Shown: positions 18,471 to 26,685, counted from the stretch's first letter. The stretch: DNA of 64,000 bases from Motilimonas eburnea (GCF_021295345.1 NZ_JAIMJB010000008.1:1-64000); one strand, 5' to 3'. The notes: generated from the letters alone by a model not told the origin. Made by a program: numbers and translations.

Positions 18471-18499
18471 ATGGTAACTCGGCGTTGAGAAGGCGCTAC
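18471..18499 (-). promoter_or_regulatory. GTAGCG-class promoter of the DndC-like gene
   Basis: GTAGCG, 17-bp spacer, TACCAT -10, about 30 bases before the start codon. Confidence 0.7.
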
Positions 18500-18502
18500 T
18501 AA

Positions 18503-18545
18503 GGCACAGGGTTATGCGGAGGTGTATTTCCGCAGCCCTGTTAGC
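18503..18545 (-). terminator. Possible terminator hairpin
   Basis: CAGGG and GCGGA pair with TCCGC and CCCTG around an eight-base loop, downstream of the 108-residue gene. There is no good T-run, so it is only a weak intrinsic terminator candidate. Confidence 0.35.
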
Positions 18546-18578
18546 AACGATGTTATAGAGGGAGTTTTACTTAGGCTA

Positions 18579-18905
18579 TTAGGCAAGTAGGTTATCACCA
18601 ACTTTTGCTTTGGCTTTCGCTTTGGCTTCTGCGTCTAACGCTTCACGGACGGCTTTACCTTTACCTTGGTTATTAGCCGCATCAACTGTTATTTCTACAT
18701 GGTCAGTCGCTTTTTTCTGGTTTTGCATTTCTATTTTGTATCGCTGCTGAGGATCAAGCGATGCTGTATTGCTATCTTCATTGTACTTCTCAGCCAGTTT
18801 GTTCACGGTCTTTGTTACGCCGTGATCGTCTATTGACACAAGTAAATGATAAGCATCATTAGCATTATTAAGCGCTTTGCGGGCATGTTTCAATGTTGTT
18901 GTCAT
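18579..18905 (-). CDS. Hypothetical Lys/Ala/Asp-rich helical protein
   Basis: 108 residues, hydrophilic and probably helical, with an A-K-A-K-A-K run near the C-terminus. AAGGATC Shine-Dalgarno before the ATG. Downstream partner of the Gly/Ala-rich gene in the same unit. No family recognised. Confidence 0.6.
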   Translation of the reverse strand: MTTTLKHARKALNNANDAYHLLVSIDDHGVTKTVNKLAEKYNEDSNTASLDPQQRYKIEMQNQKKATDHVEITVDAANNQGKGKAVREALDAEAKAKAKAKVGDNLLA

Positions 18906-19057
18906 TGGTTGATCCTTATGATTGAGTAAAGAGCTGGCTAACCAGCATCTATTTTTGTGATGTAGTTGTTTACATTAGTGGCTATTCCTGCAACTCTAAA
19001 TGATGCATACGAAAGCTCCTTGTTGAGTCGCAATATACAGCGGCGGCGCCATTGAAA

Positions 19058-19402
19058 TTAGTCACACTTAGAGGCAATAACACCTGAAGCGATTGCACCA
19101 GTACCAGCGCCGGTAGCAGTGACTACAGCTGTACCACCCGCCATACCCGCGCCACCAGCAGCTAAACTACCACCACCTAAAGCTGCAAGGCCTGCGCTAC
19201 TTGCCGCAGCACCGCTCAATGTACCACCAGCTACACCAAAGCCTGCGGCACTTACCGCGGCTCCGACAGCTGGGGCTGCAGCTAGCGCAACGCCACCTGT
19301 GGCAACGGTTGCTGCCACTACAGCCAAACATTTGCCAGGGTTGTCTGTTACATAATCTACAGTCCCACCAACAATGTCACAAAATGTGTCAATAATACCC
19401 AT
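19058..19402 (-). CDS. Gly/Ala-rich hydrophobic (glycine-zipper-like) protein
   Basis: 114 residues. After a 24-residue N-terminus with two Cys, about 85 residues are almost only Gly, Ala, Val, Ser and Thr with many GxxxG/AxxxG spacings. The protein ends in S-K-C-D. Such sequences insert into or form pores in membranes (glycine zippers, some bacteriocins), or are oligomeric envelope proteins. No leader of the double-glycine type. GTAGCG promoter upstream. Confidence 0.65.
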   Translation of the reverse strand: MGIIDTFCDIVGGTVDYVTDNPGKCLAVVAATVATGGVALAAAPAVGAAVSAAGFGVAGGTLSGAAASSAGLAALGGGSLAAGGAGMAGGTAVVTATGAGTGAIASGVIASKCD

Positions 19403-19437
19403 ACTTCACCTCATCGATTAATGATTCTCGCACCCGC

Positions 19438-19466
19438 TTAAAAAGTGGCCGCACATTAGGCGCTAC
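19438..19466 (-). promoter_or_regulatory. GTAGCG-class promoter of the Gly-rich protein gene
   Basis: GTAGCG, 17-bp spacer, TTTTAA -10. Confidence 0.6.
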
Positions 19467-19614
19467 GTTTATAGCTAACCTTAGCCACTAAATCTTAGGC
19501 AGCAAGACACAACCAAGTCAAGAACTAAATTGGCACAACAATGAAAAACCAAAAAACAAAAACAACCCTTACTGGTGATTGATTTACCTCATTTTTAAAG
19601 AAACTATCACCATG

Positions 19615-19645
19615 TTGACAAATTTAGGTATTAATGCGATATACA
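19615..19645 (+). promoter_or_regulatory. Ordinary sigma70-type promoter of the 518-residue gene
   Basis: Perfect TTGACA followed after 19 bp by TATACA. This differs from the GTAGCG promoters of the neighbours. Confidence 0.5.
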
Positions 19646-19670
19646 AACCATCTAAGATAGAGGGTTACTC

Positions 19671-21227
19671 ATGTCCACTACAATTTTATCATTCAACCCA
19701 AACGCTAAGTTTAACCACATAAAATCAGCGTACTCTTATGTTTTTGAACAAATATGGCTACTTCACAGGTACGCAATAGACTGCATTGCTAATGGTGATA
19801 GAAATAAAATGCAAATATTCGCCAAGAGATTGATGTTTTGGGGGGCTACAATTAGAAGATTAAATCGTTCAGATGATCATCAGCTCAACGATATTTTGCG
19901 TTTACTTGATTCGGGTATCAGCGCTTTTGATCTCATTAGCAAGCTAAAAAATAACGAGACTTCATTAAAAGAACTAGATCGCAATTTGATAATCAAAGAG
20001 ATGGAAGAACACGCCATTATGTTTCCTGTATCCTTTGATACTCACCCATACCCCTTCTCGATGATGCATACAATTATTGAGAACCCTCTATATGTATACC
20101 AGCCTTTTTTGATGCTACCTCCGATCGAGAATCTTATCGATATTGCAGTGATTAATGCCCTTCAACCCTATGAAGACGATTTTATGGACCGACCTAGCGA
20201 TCAGAAGAATTTGATGGGTTCACGCGTTCTCCGCAAGCGACCTTCACACGATGATCGCCAACCTCTTTCATTGGAAAGAGCTCGTAAAATTTATCAGTAT
20301 ATTAATGCAATTCATGGCTCCCATTATTGGGCATATATAATGCAACTCGTTGGTGACGGTAAAATCAGCTTGAATAAAAATGAATTTTCTTCAGCCGTCG
20401 AGTCTGACATCGAAGGTTTATTGAAAGAATGGGCTGAATATGTGTTTAATTCCCTAACGCCAACCCCTGAGCCAACAGGAAAACTCTTTGATGAACTATT
20501 AGACACATCCGCTTTAGGAAGCGAAGGGCTCTTAAAGGTTTGCCCCGCTACGCTAGAGCATCTGTGTATGTTAGGTCAATCGAATCATATTGGCGAGCTG
20601 ATCGCTCATAAACTCGAATCTCAATATATGAAAGACAAAAAAAACTCTCCAACCTTTGAAACTAAGGGTTTTGGCTGTTTATCTCAGTTGTCTAAGTGGT
20701 ATAAGGCTACAAAAACGAAGTTTAACACTGAACCATCACAAATCCCTGCCAATATTGCCCCTGCTTTGTATTTTCATGTCACTGAGAGCGACGGACTTCA
20801 ATATGTTTCATTTGGAAAATACGACATTCTGAAAGGAATGGATAAAGCGAGTGTTCAAAGCCGTCAAAAATTGGTCTCTGCACTCATCAGAACTTATCTG
20901 TATTTCTACAATCCTATCGGGCATTGCTTTCTGCAGGTTGATAGAAGTGACGCTAACCGCCTTGATGATACAGCAATCAGCGTAGATGAATATATTGCTC
21001 AAATTGAGAATGGGCAAAAAACCACAGTGTATAATCCGTTAATGCAAGCTTGGAGTGATTATCAAGAAAAAACTGCAAGGGATCGGTTTAAAAGGCCTAT
21101 GAACGAATTCAACAAGCGTTGGGGGGGGACGTTGGCCATGATCGACAGACAACGCCAAGCTAGTATAACACAACCCTTCCCTGTGGATTTCCCGCTCCCG
21201 TTATGGGCTAGAAAAAGCTTTAAGTAA
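19671..21227 (+). CDS. Large protein of unknown function, possible inserted cargo
   Basis: 518 residues, soluble, helical N-terminal half, no motif I recognise. Shine-Dalgarno AGAGGG before the ATG. It looks more AT-rich than its neighbours, has a standard promoter, and stops ten bases before a solo IS left-end copy. Together these suggest a later arrival. Defence or host-interaction cargo is a guess from position only. Confidence 0.75.
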   Translation: MSTTILSFNPNAKFNHIKSAYSYVFEQIWLLHRYAIDCIANGDRNKMQIFAKRLMFWGATIRRLNRSDDHQLNDILRLLDSGISAFDLISKLKNNETSLKELDRNLIIKEMEEHAIMFPVSFDTHPYPFSMMHTIIENPLYVYQPFLMLPPIENLIDIAVINALQPYEDDFMDRPSDQKNLMGSRVLRKRPSHDDRQPLSLERARKIYQYINAIHGSHYWAYIMQLVGDGKISLNKNEFSSAVESDIEGLLKEWAEYVFNSLTPTPEPTGKLFDELLDTSALGSEGLLKVCPATLEHLCMLGQSNHIGELIAHKLESQYMKDKKNSPTFETKGFGCLSQLSKWYKATKTKFNTEPSQIPANIAPALYFHVTESDGLQYVSFGKYDILKGMDKASVQSRQKLVSALIRTYLYFYNPIGHCFLQVDRSDANRLDDTAISVDEYIAQIENGQKTTVYNPLMQAWSDYQEKTARDRFKRPMNEFNKRWGGTLAMIDRQRQASITQPFPVDFPLPLWARKSFK

Positions 21228-21236
21228 GTAGGCATT

Positions 21237-21313
21237 TTACCAAAATCGGCGGAAAGCCCCTTCGTTCAGGTGGGGGATGGATAGCCGTTATTGCGTAGCA
21301 ATAAACCGATTGA
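21237..21313 (+). repeat. Solo copy of the element 1 left end
   Basis: Nearly identical to 3520-3597 including the preceding TTAC, but with no tnpB and no right end. It keeps the AATCGG/CCGATT closing pair, the CCCC/GGGG stem and the TTATTGC/GCAATAA hairpin. It abuts the -35 region of the next gene, where GTAGCG has become CTAGCG. Confidence 0.75.
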
Positions 21314-21342
21314 CTAGCGCCTTTCCCTATCTGCTCAATACT
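21314..21342 (+). promoter_or_regulatory. GTAGCG-class promoter of the DGQHR gene (variant CTAGCG)
   Basis: CTAGCG-CC, 17-bp spacer, AATACT -10. The first base is changed at the junction with the solo IS end. Confidence 0.55.
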
Positions 21343-21376
21343 AGCTCCATCAAGCAATCGCCTTTTGGAGCTAACC

Positions 21377-22561
21377 ATGATTGATGCACAAATCGAATTG
21401 AAACAGCAAAAAATCACTGTCGAGCACGACTTAGCCTTTGTCGGTATGACGGGCAACGAAGGTATTGGTGCGACCGTGGCCACACGGCTAACCTACGCTC
21501 AGTTTGTTGCAACGTTTCCCTGCGAGGATGAAACCAAGCAGGTGAAAGACCGCTATCAGCGCAATGCAGAAAATTCCCGCGTAAAAGGGATTTATCGCTA
21601 TCTTGTTGAGCGTCGCAATACTGTGTTTCCAAGCGTGACTGTCGTGGTTTGTGATTTGGCAACCATAGCTAAGCGCTTTGTTTACACCAACTCAGGCATC
21701 GAGATTGTTGAATTTAATTTGCCCGCCACCAGCGACCGAATCTTGATCGATGGCCAAGGCCGAGTCTCAGGCATTGCCCTTGCCCTAGCCGAATGCCCTG
21801 AGCTAGCTGATTACCACATTGATGTGAAAGTGATCCCCGTACCCACGGCCACCCTTTATGAATCACGCACTTTTATCCGCCAAATTTTTTCTGATTTTCA
21901 CGCCGGTAAAAAACCCAATAGTTCACAAACCATCTTTTTTGATAGTGCAACAGGCCTGAGCCGATTGACTAATGAGCTAGCCGACTTAATTGAAGCGACC
22001 CCTTGTTTTGCCAACTTTATTGCCCGTGATGGTAAGCCAACCGTCGGACAAATCTTCACTCTTGCTCAGTTAACCAACTTTGTGCGCCTCGCCCTTGGCG
22101 GTAAAACCAAGGCGGTACTCGATAGAGAGCTCGCCGATGTCAGCGTTTACGACCTGTATTTGGGCGCTCTTTTGCAATTTTTTGATGCGTTAGCCACAAG
22201 CTTGCCTTGGGCGTCGATTACGTCACAGCAGGACAATAAAGAATGGCTAGCCGCTAAAGCCAATAGTCTGTTTTGCTACGCCATTACCTTCTACGCGTTT
22301 GGTCATGTCATTCATTGCATGCTTGCGGAAGTGGAAGCAGGCAAACGCCAGTGTGTAGATGGCTTGATTGACTTTTCTGAGTTGTCACAGCTCGACAATC
22401 TGGCGCTTGATGATTTTGCAGATGAAATTTGGCAAGACTTAGATGTAACGCACACCATCGAAGGCGCTCTTAAAGTGGTTCGCGGCTCTGAGAAGCGCTT
22501 AGCGCGCTACCTTTGTAATGAGCTTCGCATCAAAGTTAGCCGTCAATTGCTAAAAGACTAG
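21377..22561 (+). CDS. DndB-like DGQHR-domain protein
   Basis: 394 residues from the ATG at 21377 (GGAG upstream; an in-frame TTG at 21365 is unlikely). The signature R-I-L-I-D-G-Q-G-R lies at residues 121-129, and the following I-A-L-A-L is as in DGQHR proteins such as DndB, the regulator of DNA phosphorothioation, and related proteins in the Dpd system. These are ParB-related folds; some hydrolyse ATP. The TusA-like gene follows nine bases later. The pairing with a DndC-like gene supports a sulfur-modification context. Confidence 0.75.
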   Translation: MIDAQIELKQQKITVEHDLAFVGMTGNEGIGATVATRLTYAQFVATFPCEDETKQVKDRYQRNAENSRVKGIYRYLVERRNTVFPSVTVVVCDLATIAKRFVYTNSGIEIVEFNLPATSDRILIDGQGRVSGIALALAECPELADYHIDVKVIPVPTATLYESRTFIRQIFSDFHAGKKPNSSQTIFFDSATGLSRLTNELADLIEATPCFANFIARDGKPTVGQIFTLAQLTNFVRLALGGKTKAVLDRELADVSVYDLYLGALLQFFDALATSLPWASITSQQDNKEWLAAKANSLFCYAITFYAFGHVIHCMLAEVEAGKRQCVDGLIDFSELSQLDNLALDDFADEIWQDLDVTHTIEGALKVVRGSEKRLARYLCNELRIKVSRQLLKD

Positions 22562-22570
22562 GAGCCAACC

Positions 22571-22825
22571 ATGGAACATCTGCTCGATTTAAAGGATCAT
22601 GTTTGCCCCAACGTGATGATATATGTGCGCCGAGCACTACAAATGAGTGAATTACGCGGGCAATCAGTACAAATCAAAACCATTGAAGCCAGTGCGCCAC
22701 GGGATGTGCGCGTGTTTCTCGGCATGTGTCCAGAGTTAGGGTTTACCATCGGCGATGTAACGCAGCATAATAGCGCAGAAGGCACTTACTGGCTGATTAA
22801 TCTTACCAGCGCGCCTCCAGCGTAG
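22571..22825 (+). CDS. TusA/SirA-like sulfur-carrier protein
   Basis: 84 residues, usual TusA size. It has L-D-L-K-D-H-V-C-P-N-V near the N-terminus with the sulfur-carrying Cys of the C-P motif, and the fold's later strands. TusA relays persulfide sulfur from a cysteine desulfurase to acceptors such as thiouridine synthesis. Being in one operon with a DGQHR protein suggests it may supply sulfur to the DndC-like enzyme. No desulfurase gene is in the window, so the host IscS would have to serve. Confidence 0.7.
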   Translation: MEHLLDLKDHVCPNVMIYVRRALQMSELRGQSVQIKTIEASAPRDVRVFLGMCPELGFTIGDVTQHNSAEGTYWLINLTSAPPA

Positions 22826-22828
22826 CCG

Positions 22829-23158
22829 TTATTGTTGGGTGGTCACTGCAATGGGCGGTACTTGCACATATTTAAACCCGACTAGGCCGAGTGCTTTTGC
22901 CCGAGCCCTGGCAATGGTTTTGGTTTGATATGGATAAATGCCTGCGGCAGCCAGTGCTTGTACTGCCTTTTCGGGAAAGGCTATCATCCAGATGTCGTCT
23001 AAAATGCACTTGCCTGCGTAGTTCGTTTTGATGAGTGCGCCTTCTTCGTTCACATACGCGATCGTTTTTTGGTGTGCATAGTCCAGATCAACACTGATAA
23101 CCTCACCATCGCTATTATAAAATTTGGGTACCGCGTGACCGCTTATTAGATACCACAT
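22829..23158 (-). CDS. Hypothetical protein
   Basis: 109 residues, convergent with the TusA-like gene with three bases between them. AGGA precedes the ATG. No recognised motif. Confidence 0.55.
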   Translation of the reverse strand: MWYLISGHAVPKFYNSDGEVISVDLDYAHQKTIAYVNEEGALIKTNYAGKCILDDIWMIAFPEKAVQALAAAGIYPYQTKTIARARAKALGLVGFKYVQVPPIAVTTQQ

Positions 23159-23243
23159 GCATTCCTGCCCCTACTTTGATTGTTTGACGAACACATTGCC
23201 ACAAAACCTTATCCATACGAATAATTTTCGTCTTATTTTGTCG

Positions 23244-23272
23244 GTAGCGCCTTTGCCATCGCAGGTAATAAT
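23244..23272 (+). promoter_or_regulatory. GTAGCG-class promoter of the recT operon
   Basis: GTAGCG, 17-bp spacer, AATAAT -10, about 30 bases before the first recT start. Confidence 0.7.
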
Positions 23273-23302
23273 ACCCTCAAGATAGTAAAGGAGTAACCGA
23301 TC

Positions 23303-24061
23303 ATGCTCAGTCAACCAAATGAAATCAGCACCGTCCTCAAAGGCATTATTGAGCTAAAAACCAAGGTTGAGAAAGTCTTTCGCCAAAAGGGTTACAACCT
23401 CAATTTTGATAATGAGTATAACTTTGCATACATGCAATTAAACAAGCAACCCGCGCTTGCCTATGCGCCGGTTAACACCATTTTCCATGCCTTTATGCAG
23501 GCGATGGAGTTGGGGTTAACTCTCGATCCTCGTAAACAGCAATGTTACTTAACGTCGGTCACCAATCCGCAAAATCCTGCCCAAGTAAAGTGTCAGATTG
23601 AGATTGGATACCGAGGCTATCTGCTTGTCGCCACTCGAGCGGGGGTTATCGTTCGCGCTGATGCGGCAGTGGTTTACGCAAAAGATGAGTTTGAGTATTA
23701 CGGGCCATACGAAAAAGTGAAACACGTTGTTAAAACGCTATCGACCGATCCGAGCGCCCGTGGCGCCATCGATGGCGGTTATGTTATGGCAAAAACACCT
23801 AGCGGTAGCATATTAACTACCACGATGTCTGCACAAGAGCTGTTTGCGGCCGAGGAAGCCTCTATTGCGATGCGGGGTACTCAAAGCCTTTATATGTCGG
23901 CTTGGGCTGATGAAATGCGAAAATCAGCATTACTTCGCCGCGCTTGGAAACAGTGGGAAACCGAGTTTTTATTTAACAGTGAGAACAATGATGCCGTCGC
24001 ATTAGCTAGTCAGATCACAAGCAATAATGAAGACATTAAACTGTTAAGAGCGGCCAGCTAG
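23303..24061 (+). CDS. recT: RecT-family single-strand annealing protein
   Basis: 252 residues, typical RecT length. The family core is clear: F-x-A-F-M-Q-A-M-E-L-G-L-T-L-D-P, then C-Q-I-E-I-G-Y-R-G-Y-L-x-V-A-x-R-A-G, then D-E-F-E-Y-Y. RecT binds ssDNA and anneals complementary strands in recombination. First gene of a three-gene plus-strand operon with a second RecT-like gene and a ligase-like gene. No RecE or lambda-type exonuclease neighbour is seen. Confidence 0.9.
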   Translation: MLSQPNEISTVLKGIIELKTKVEKVFRQKGYNLNFDNEYNFAYMQLNKQPALAYAPVNTIFHAFMQAMELGLTLDPRKQQCYLTSVTNPQNPAQVKCQIEIGYRGYLLVATRAGVIVRADAAVVYAKDEFEYYGPYEKVKHVVKTLSTDPSARGAIDGGYVMAKTPSGSILTTTMSAQELFAAEEASIAMRGTQSLYMSAWADEMRKSALLRRAWKQWETEFLFNSENNDAVALASQITSNNEDIKLLRAAS

Positions 24062-24070
24062 GAGAGCGTC

Positions 24071-25018
24071 ATGTTAAATACTAAGCTGAAACACGCCATT
24101 GATGAACGTCACTCTGATTTATCAAAGTCATTCACCCTTGATTGGTCACAAGAGCTTTCATTTTTGGATGATTTAATGGCCGAGGCACAACCTGCTAAAA
24201 TGGGTTTAATTGATGTGCCATTACATCGTTGCCACCAAGCCTCTATCGTCAATGCATTTATGACGCTAATGCAATTTAACCTGTCGCTGGATCCGGCTGC
24301 GAAATTAGCCACAATGAAAGTCGCTGTCGATCATCAACACGGTTATGCCATTGCTGTACCTGAGGTGCTTGCGATGGGTTACCTTGTTATCGCCTCAAAA
24401 GCGGGTTTAGTTAAGAACGCTAAAGGCTCATTGATTTTTGAAGGTGATGAGTTTCAATTCAACGGTTTTTATGAATACCCTGATTTTAAGGCTAACCCAA
24501 ACAGCAATAAGGCGAATATTCAAGGCGGCTTTGTTTGTGCAATCATGGCTGATGGTGATGTACTTACTTCTGTTATTTCGCCCGAAGAACTACACGCAGC
24601 CATTGATGAAAGCTTGTTTAAGAAATACGGCGGGGTTAAATGTTGGTCGCAAGCTGATATTCGAGACGCGCTGGAAGCTTCTATTATGCGCCGTTTCTTA
24701 AAGCAAGCTATGACTTATACCTTTGCTAATGATGAATCAGAAACGCTCCTGTTTGAATTGTTAGAGGTTCATACCTCCTACTTTCGTAGCTATAACGAAG
24801 TCAGTCAGAAACAAAGCACAGGTTACAATCCACGCCATAAAGCTTGTGTTAGCGAGCAAAGCAGCACACTTTTGCGCGCTCTAGGCCACTCGACTCGCTT
24901 ACCAAAGTTGGCTCCACCCGAGCCACAAGAAGCCCCAGAGGAAGCACCTGAGCTTCACACTCACAATGGGCTAGGTTTGACAGATTTGTTTGGTCTGCAA
25001 ATAGGGTTAGGAGGTTAA
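24071..25018 (+). CDS. Divergent second RecT-like protein
   Basis: 315 residues. It aligns with the upstream RecT over its core (A-F-M-T-L-M-Q-F-N-L-S-L-D-P...G-Y-L-V-I-A-S-K-A-G...D-E-F-Q-F-N-G-F-Y-E), but the middle has changed and a 60-residue Pro/Glu tail is added, ending in a Gly/Leu/Phe-rich motif. This looks like a duplicated annealing protein with a new role, perhaps a hetero-oligomer partner or loading factor. Nine bases separate it from recT. Confidence 0.8.
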   Translation: MLNTKLKHAIDERHSDLSKSFTLDWSQELSFLDDLMAEAQPAKMGLIDVPLHRCHQASIVNAFMTLMQFNLSLDPAAKLATMKVAVDHQHGYAIAVPEVLAMGYLVIASKAGLVKNAKGSLIFEGDEFQFNGFYEYPDFKANPNSNKANIQGGFVCAIMADGDVLTSVISPEELHAAIDESLFKKYGGVKCWSQADIRDALEASIMRRFLKQAMTYTFANDESETLLFELLEVHTSYFRSYNEVSQKQSTGYNPRHKACVSEQSSTLLRALGHSTRLPKLAPPEPQEAPEEAPELHTHNGLGLTDLFGLQIGLGG

Positions 25019-25019
25019 A

Positions 25020-26000
25020 ATGTTAGCGACATTTCACCTAAGAGCCAAGCGCATGGAAGGCGCGCCGCCACCTAAGCCTTTCACCTTTCATGTTCGCCAG
25101 GTCTCTTTAGATACCTTTGTTGTGGAACAAGAATACATTCGCGCTGGACGAGCTTACACCAAACGAATTTGCGATGCTTCTAAATGGCCGGTTATCGAGA
25201 AGTTTTGTGATCAGTTGATCCAAATGAAAGCGGCAGAAGGCAAAACAGAGTTAACCAGAGATGTGCATCATCACCACTTTCAGCTACCGTCATTACCAAA
25301 AGAGAGCTTGCCTGTGCGTGAGGAGTCAGATTATGACGCTGATCTATCCGATAGCCAAACGCGGTTTATGATGCCCTACATGCGCGGAGAACGTGTGCTT
25401 GTGTCACTCTTTGAAAATGGTGAAGTGGTGCTAAGCCACCGAAACCAACCTCAAAGCCGGGTTGCCCATAAGGTTCAAGGAAAACTATCTACGCTGTGTC
25501 GCACTGTGACAGCAACAGCGACAGTGCTTGTTGGCACCTTAGTGGATGACACATTTTTTGCTCAAGACATCTTGATGCTCAACGGGGAGTTGCTTACTGC
25601 TCCGCTTGATGAACGTCATGCTCTGATGTCAAAACGGTTTATTGATTTGGTGAGCCCTGCTTTTCGCATCGTCCCTTTGGCGCCATTAAAGCAGAAACAA
25701 CAGCTCGATAAATGGCGCAAAACACCTAACGTCATGGGAGTGCTGATTTATGAGCCAAACAGCGATGAGGCGCTACAGTTATGCTCTTTCTACCCTGTAA
25801 AAACCTATGTCGCTCTATCACAAAATAAGGCGATTCATTGCGTGACATTGGCGGCAGAGGTCGATGATGACTTGGTTAACCTTGGTGATGCTCTTTGTCC
25901 CGGTACGTTATCTATTGAGGTGCTTGATCCATTAGTGTTTCAACACATCACGTCTGAGACTGACATCGAATTAAACTTGCTTCCCACCGCCAAAATATAA
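25020..26000 (+). CDS. Degenerate ATP-dependent DNA-ligase-like protein
   Basis: 326 residues. The middle (about 118-215) follows the nucleotidyltransferase fold of DNA ligases: R-G-E-R-V-L-V...S-H-R-N-Q, then L-V-G-T-L-V-D-D...F-A-Q-D-I-L...L-D-E-R, then a G-V-L-I motif. The motif I Lys-x-Asp-Gly is replaced by Tyr-Met-Arg-Gly, so adenylation should be lost. The N-terminal 80 residues may be WGR-like. It probably binds nicked or annealed DNA beside the RecT pair. Ligase kinship is inferred by eye. Confidence 0.55.
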   Translation: MLATFHLRAKRMEGAPPPKPFTFHVRQVSLDTFVVEQEYIRAGRAYTKRICDASKWPVIEKFCDQLIQMKAAEGKTELTRDVHHHHFQLPSLPKESLPVREESDYDADLSDSQTRFMMPYMRGERVLVSLFENGEVVLSHRNQPQSRVAHKVQGKLSTLCRTVTATATVLVGTLVDDTFFAQDILMLNGELLTAPLDERHALMSKRFIDLVSPAFRIVPLAPLKQKQQLDKWRKTPNVMGVLIYEPNSDEALQLCSFYPVKTYVALSQNKAIHCVTLAAEVDDDLVNLGDALCPGTLSIEVLDPLVFQHITSETDIELNLLPTAKI

Positions 26001-26013
26001 CCCCCCAGAAACA

Positions 26014-26052
26014 AAAAACCTCCACCAGCGCTCAGGCTGGATGGAGGTTAAT
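26014..26052. terminator. Strong terminator between convergent units
   Basis: AACCTCCA and CCAGC pair with GCTGG and TGGAGGTT. An A-run on the plus side gives a T-run in the minus direction, so it should end the long minus-strand array, and may also stop the recT operon. Confidence 0.8.
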
Positions 26053-26060
26053 TGTATTGG

Positions 26061-26243
26061 CTAAATGGCAATCTCACGGTTGAGTGCCATCGCATCTTCA
26101 AAACCAGCCGCCCAGCATGTGTGTTCATGCGTTGGTATTGCATAAGGGTTGCTGTTGCGTGGTTTTTTTTCGTAATACGCTTTTTCACCTGCCTGATAGA
26201 TTTGGCAAAAATTGCGTTTTTCTTGGGGTGTTAAAGCGCGCAT
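26061..26243 (-). CDS. Small Rmf/CrpP-like protein
   Basis: 60 residues. Pattern Y-x-A-G-x-x-A-Y...N-P-Y...C-W-A-A-G-F-x-x-A is the ribosome-modulation-factor/CrpP type. RMF dimerises ribosomes in stationary phase; what plasmid versions bind is not settled. It overlaps the upstream gene by 13 bases and is last in the array. Confidence 0.65.
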   Translation of the reverse strand: MRALTPQEKRNFCQIYQAGEKAYYEKKPRNSNPYAIPTHEHTCWAAGFEDAMALNREIAI

Positions 26244-26614
26244 GGTACATATTCCTTTAACTGATCCAATATCTTTTGCTTGACCTCATCCTTGCTTAAC
26301 ACAATCAATTGCGTTTTGCTGTTTGAAGTCTTGCGCTTTGGGATCGCAAGGTACTGAATTAATGTATCACCCACCTTACGGTGACGCTTTAAAAAACAAG
26401 CCACTCCTTGTACTTCTATTTCAGCGGCAAACTGTGTGTTAATTAGAAAGCATGAATTATCTAATAATTCCGGAATATCTTGGGCCGGATTATCAGAGTA
26501 GACATGCTTATAGTGCGTGCCGGTTGAGTACTGATTCACGATTTCGCCAACTTTTATAAAGGGGCTTTCGGGCATCTGTGAGTACGGGCTTGTTGGATTG
26601 TATGATTTGATCAT
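26231..26614 (-). CDS. Hypothetical protein
   Basis: 127 residues from the ATG at 26614, set by AAGGAGAG upstream. No recognised domain; Lys-rich C-terminal half. Expression is likely controlled by the hairpin leader at 26615-26685. Confidence 0.6.
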   Translation of the reverse strand: MIKSYNPTSPYSQMPESPFIKVGEIVNQYSTGTHYKHVYSDNPAQDIPELLDNSCFLINTQFAAEIEVQGVACFLKRHRKVGDTLIQYLAIPKRKTSNSKTQLIVLSKDEVKQKILDQLKEYVPCAL

Positions 26615-26685
26615 GGTGCTCTCCTTAAGCGGGAACACCCCCAAAAAGGGAGGCTCCCCTTTTGGGTTGGTTAGTGGTTAGTTAA
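26615..26685 (-). promoter_or_regulatory. Switch-like SD leader
   Basis: Hairpin A (CCCAAAAGGG with CCCTTTTTGGG) follows the upstream stop. GGTGTTCCC can instead pair with GAGAGCACC, covering the Shine-Dalgarno. Confidence 0.55.

Noticed and set aside
25771-25779. GTAGCG-like sequence on the minus strand inside the ligase-like gene
   Set aside because: No gene follows in that direction. Similar chance matches inside genes (for example near 8830, 11350, 19195, 27110, 43450) also lack a gene start downstream.
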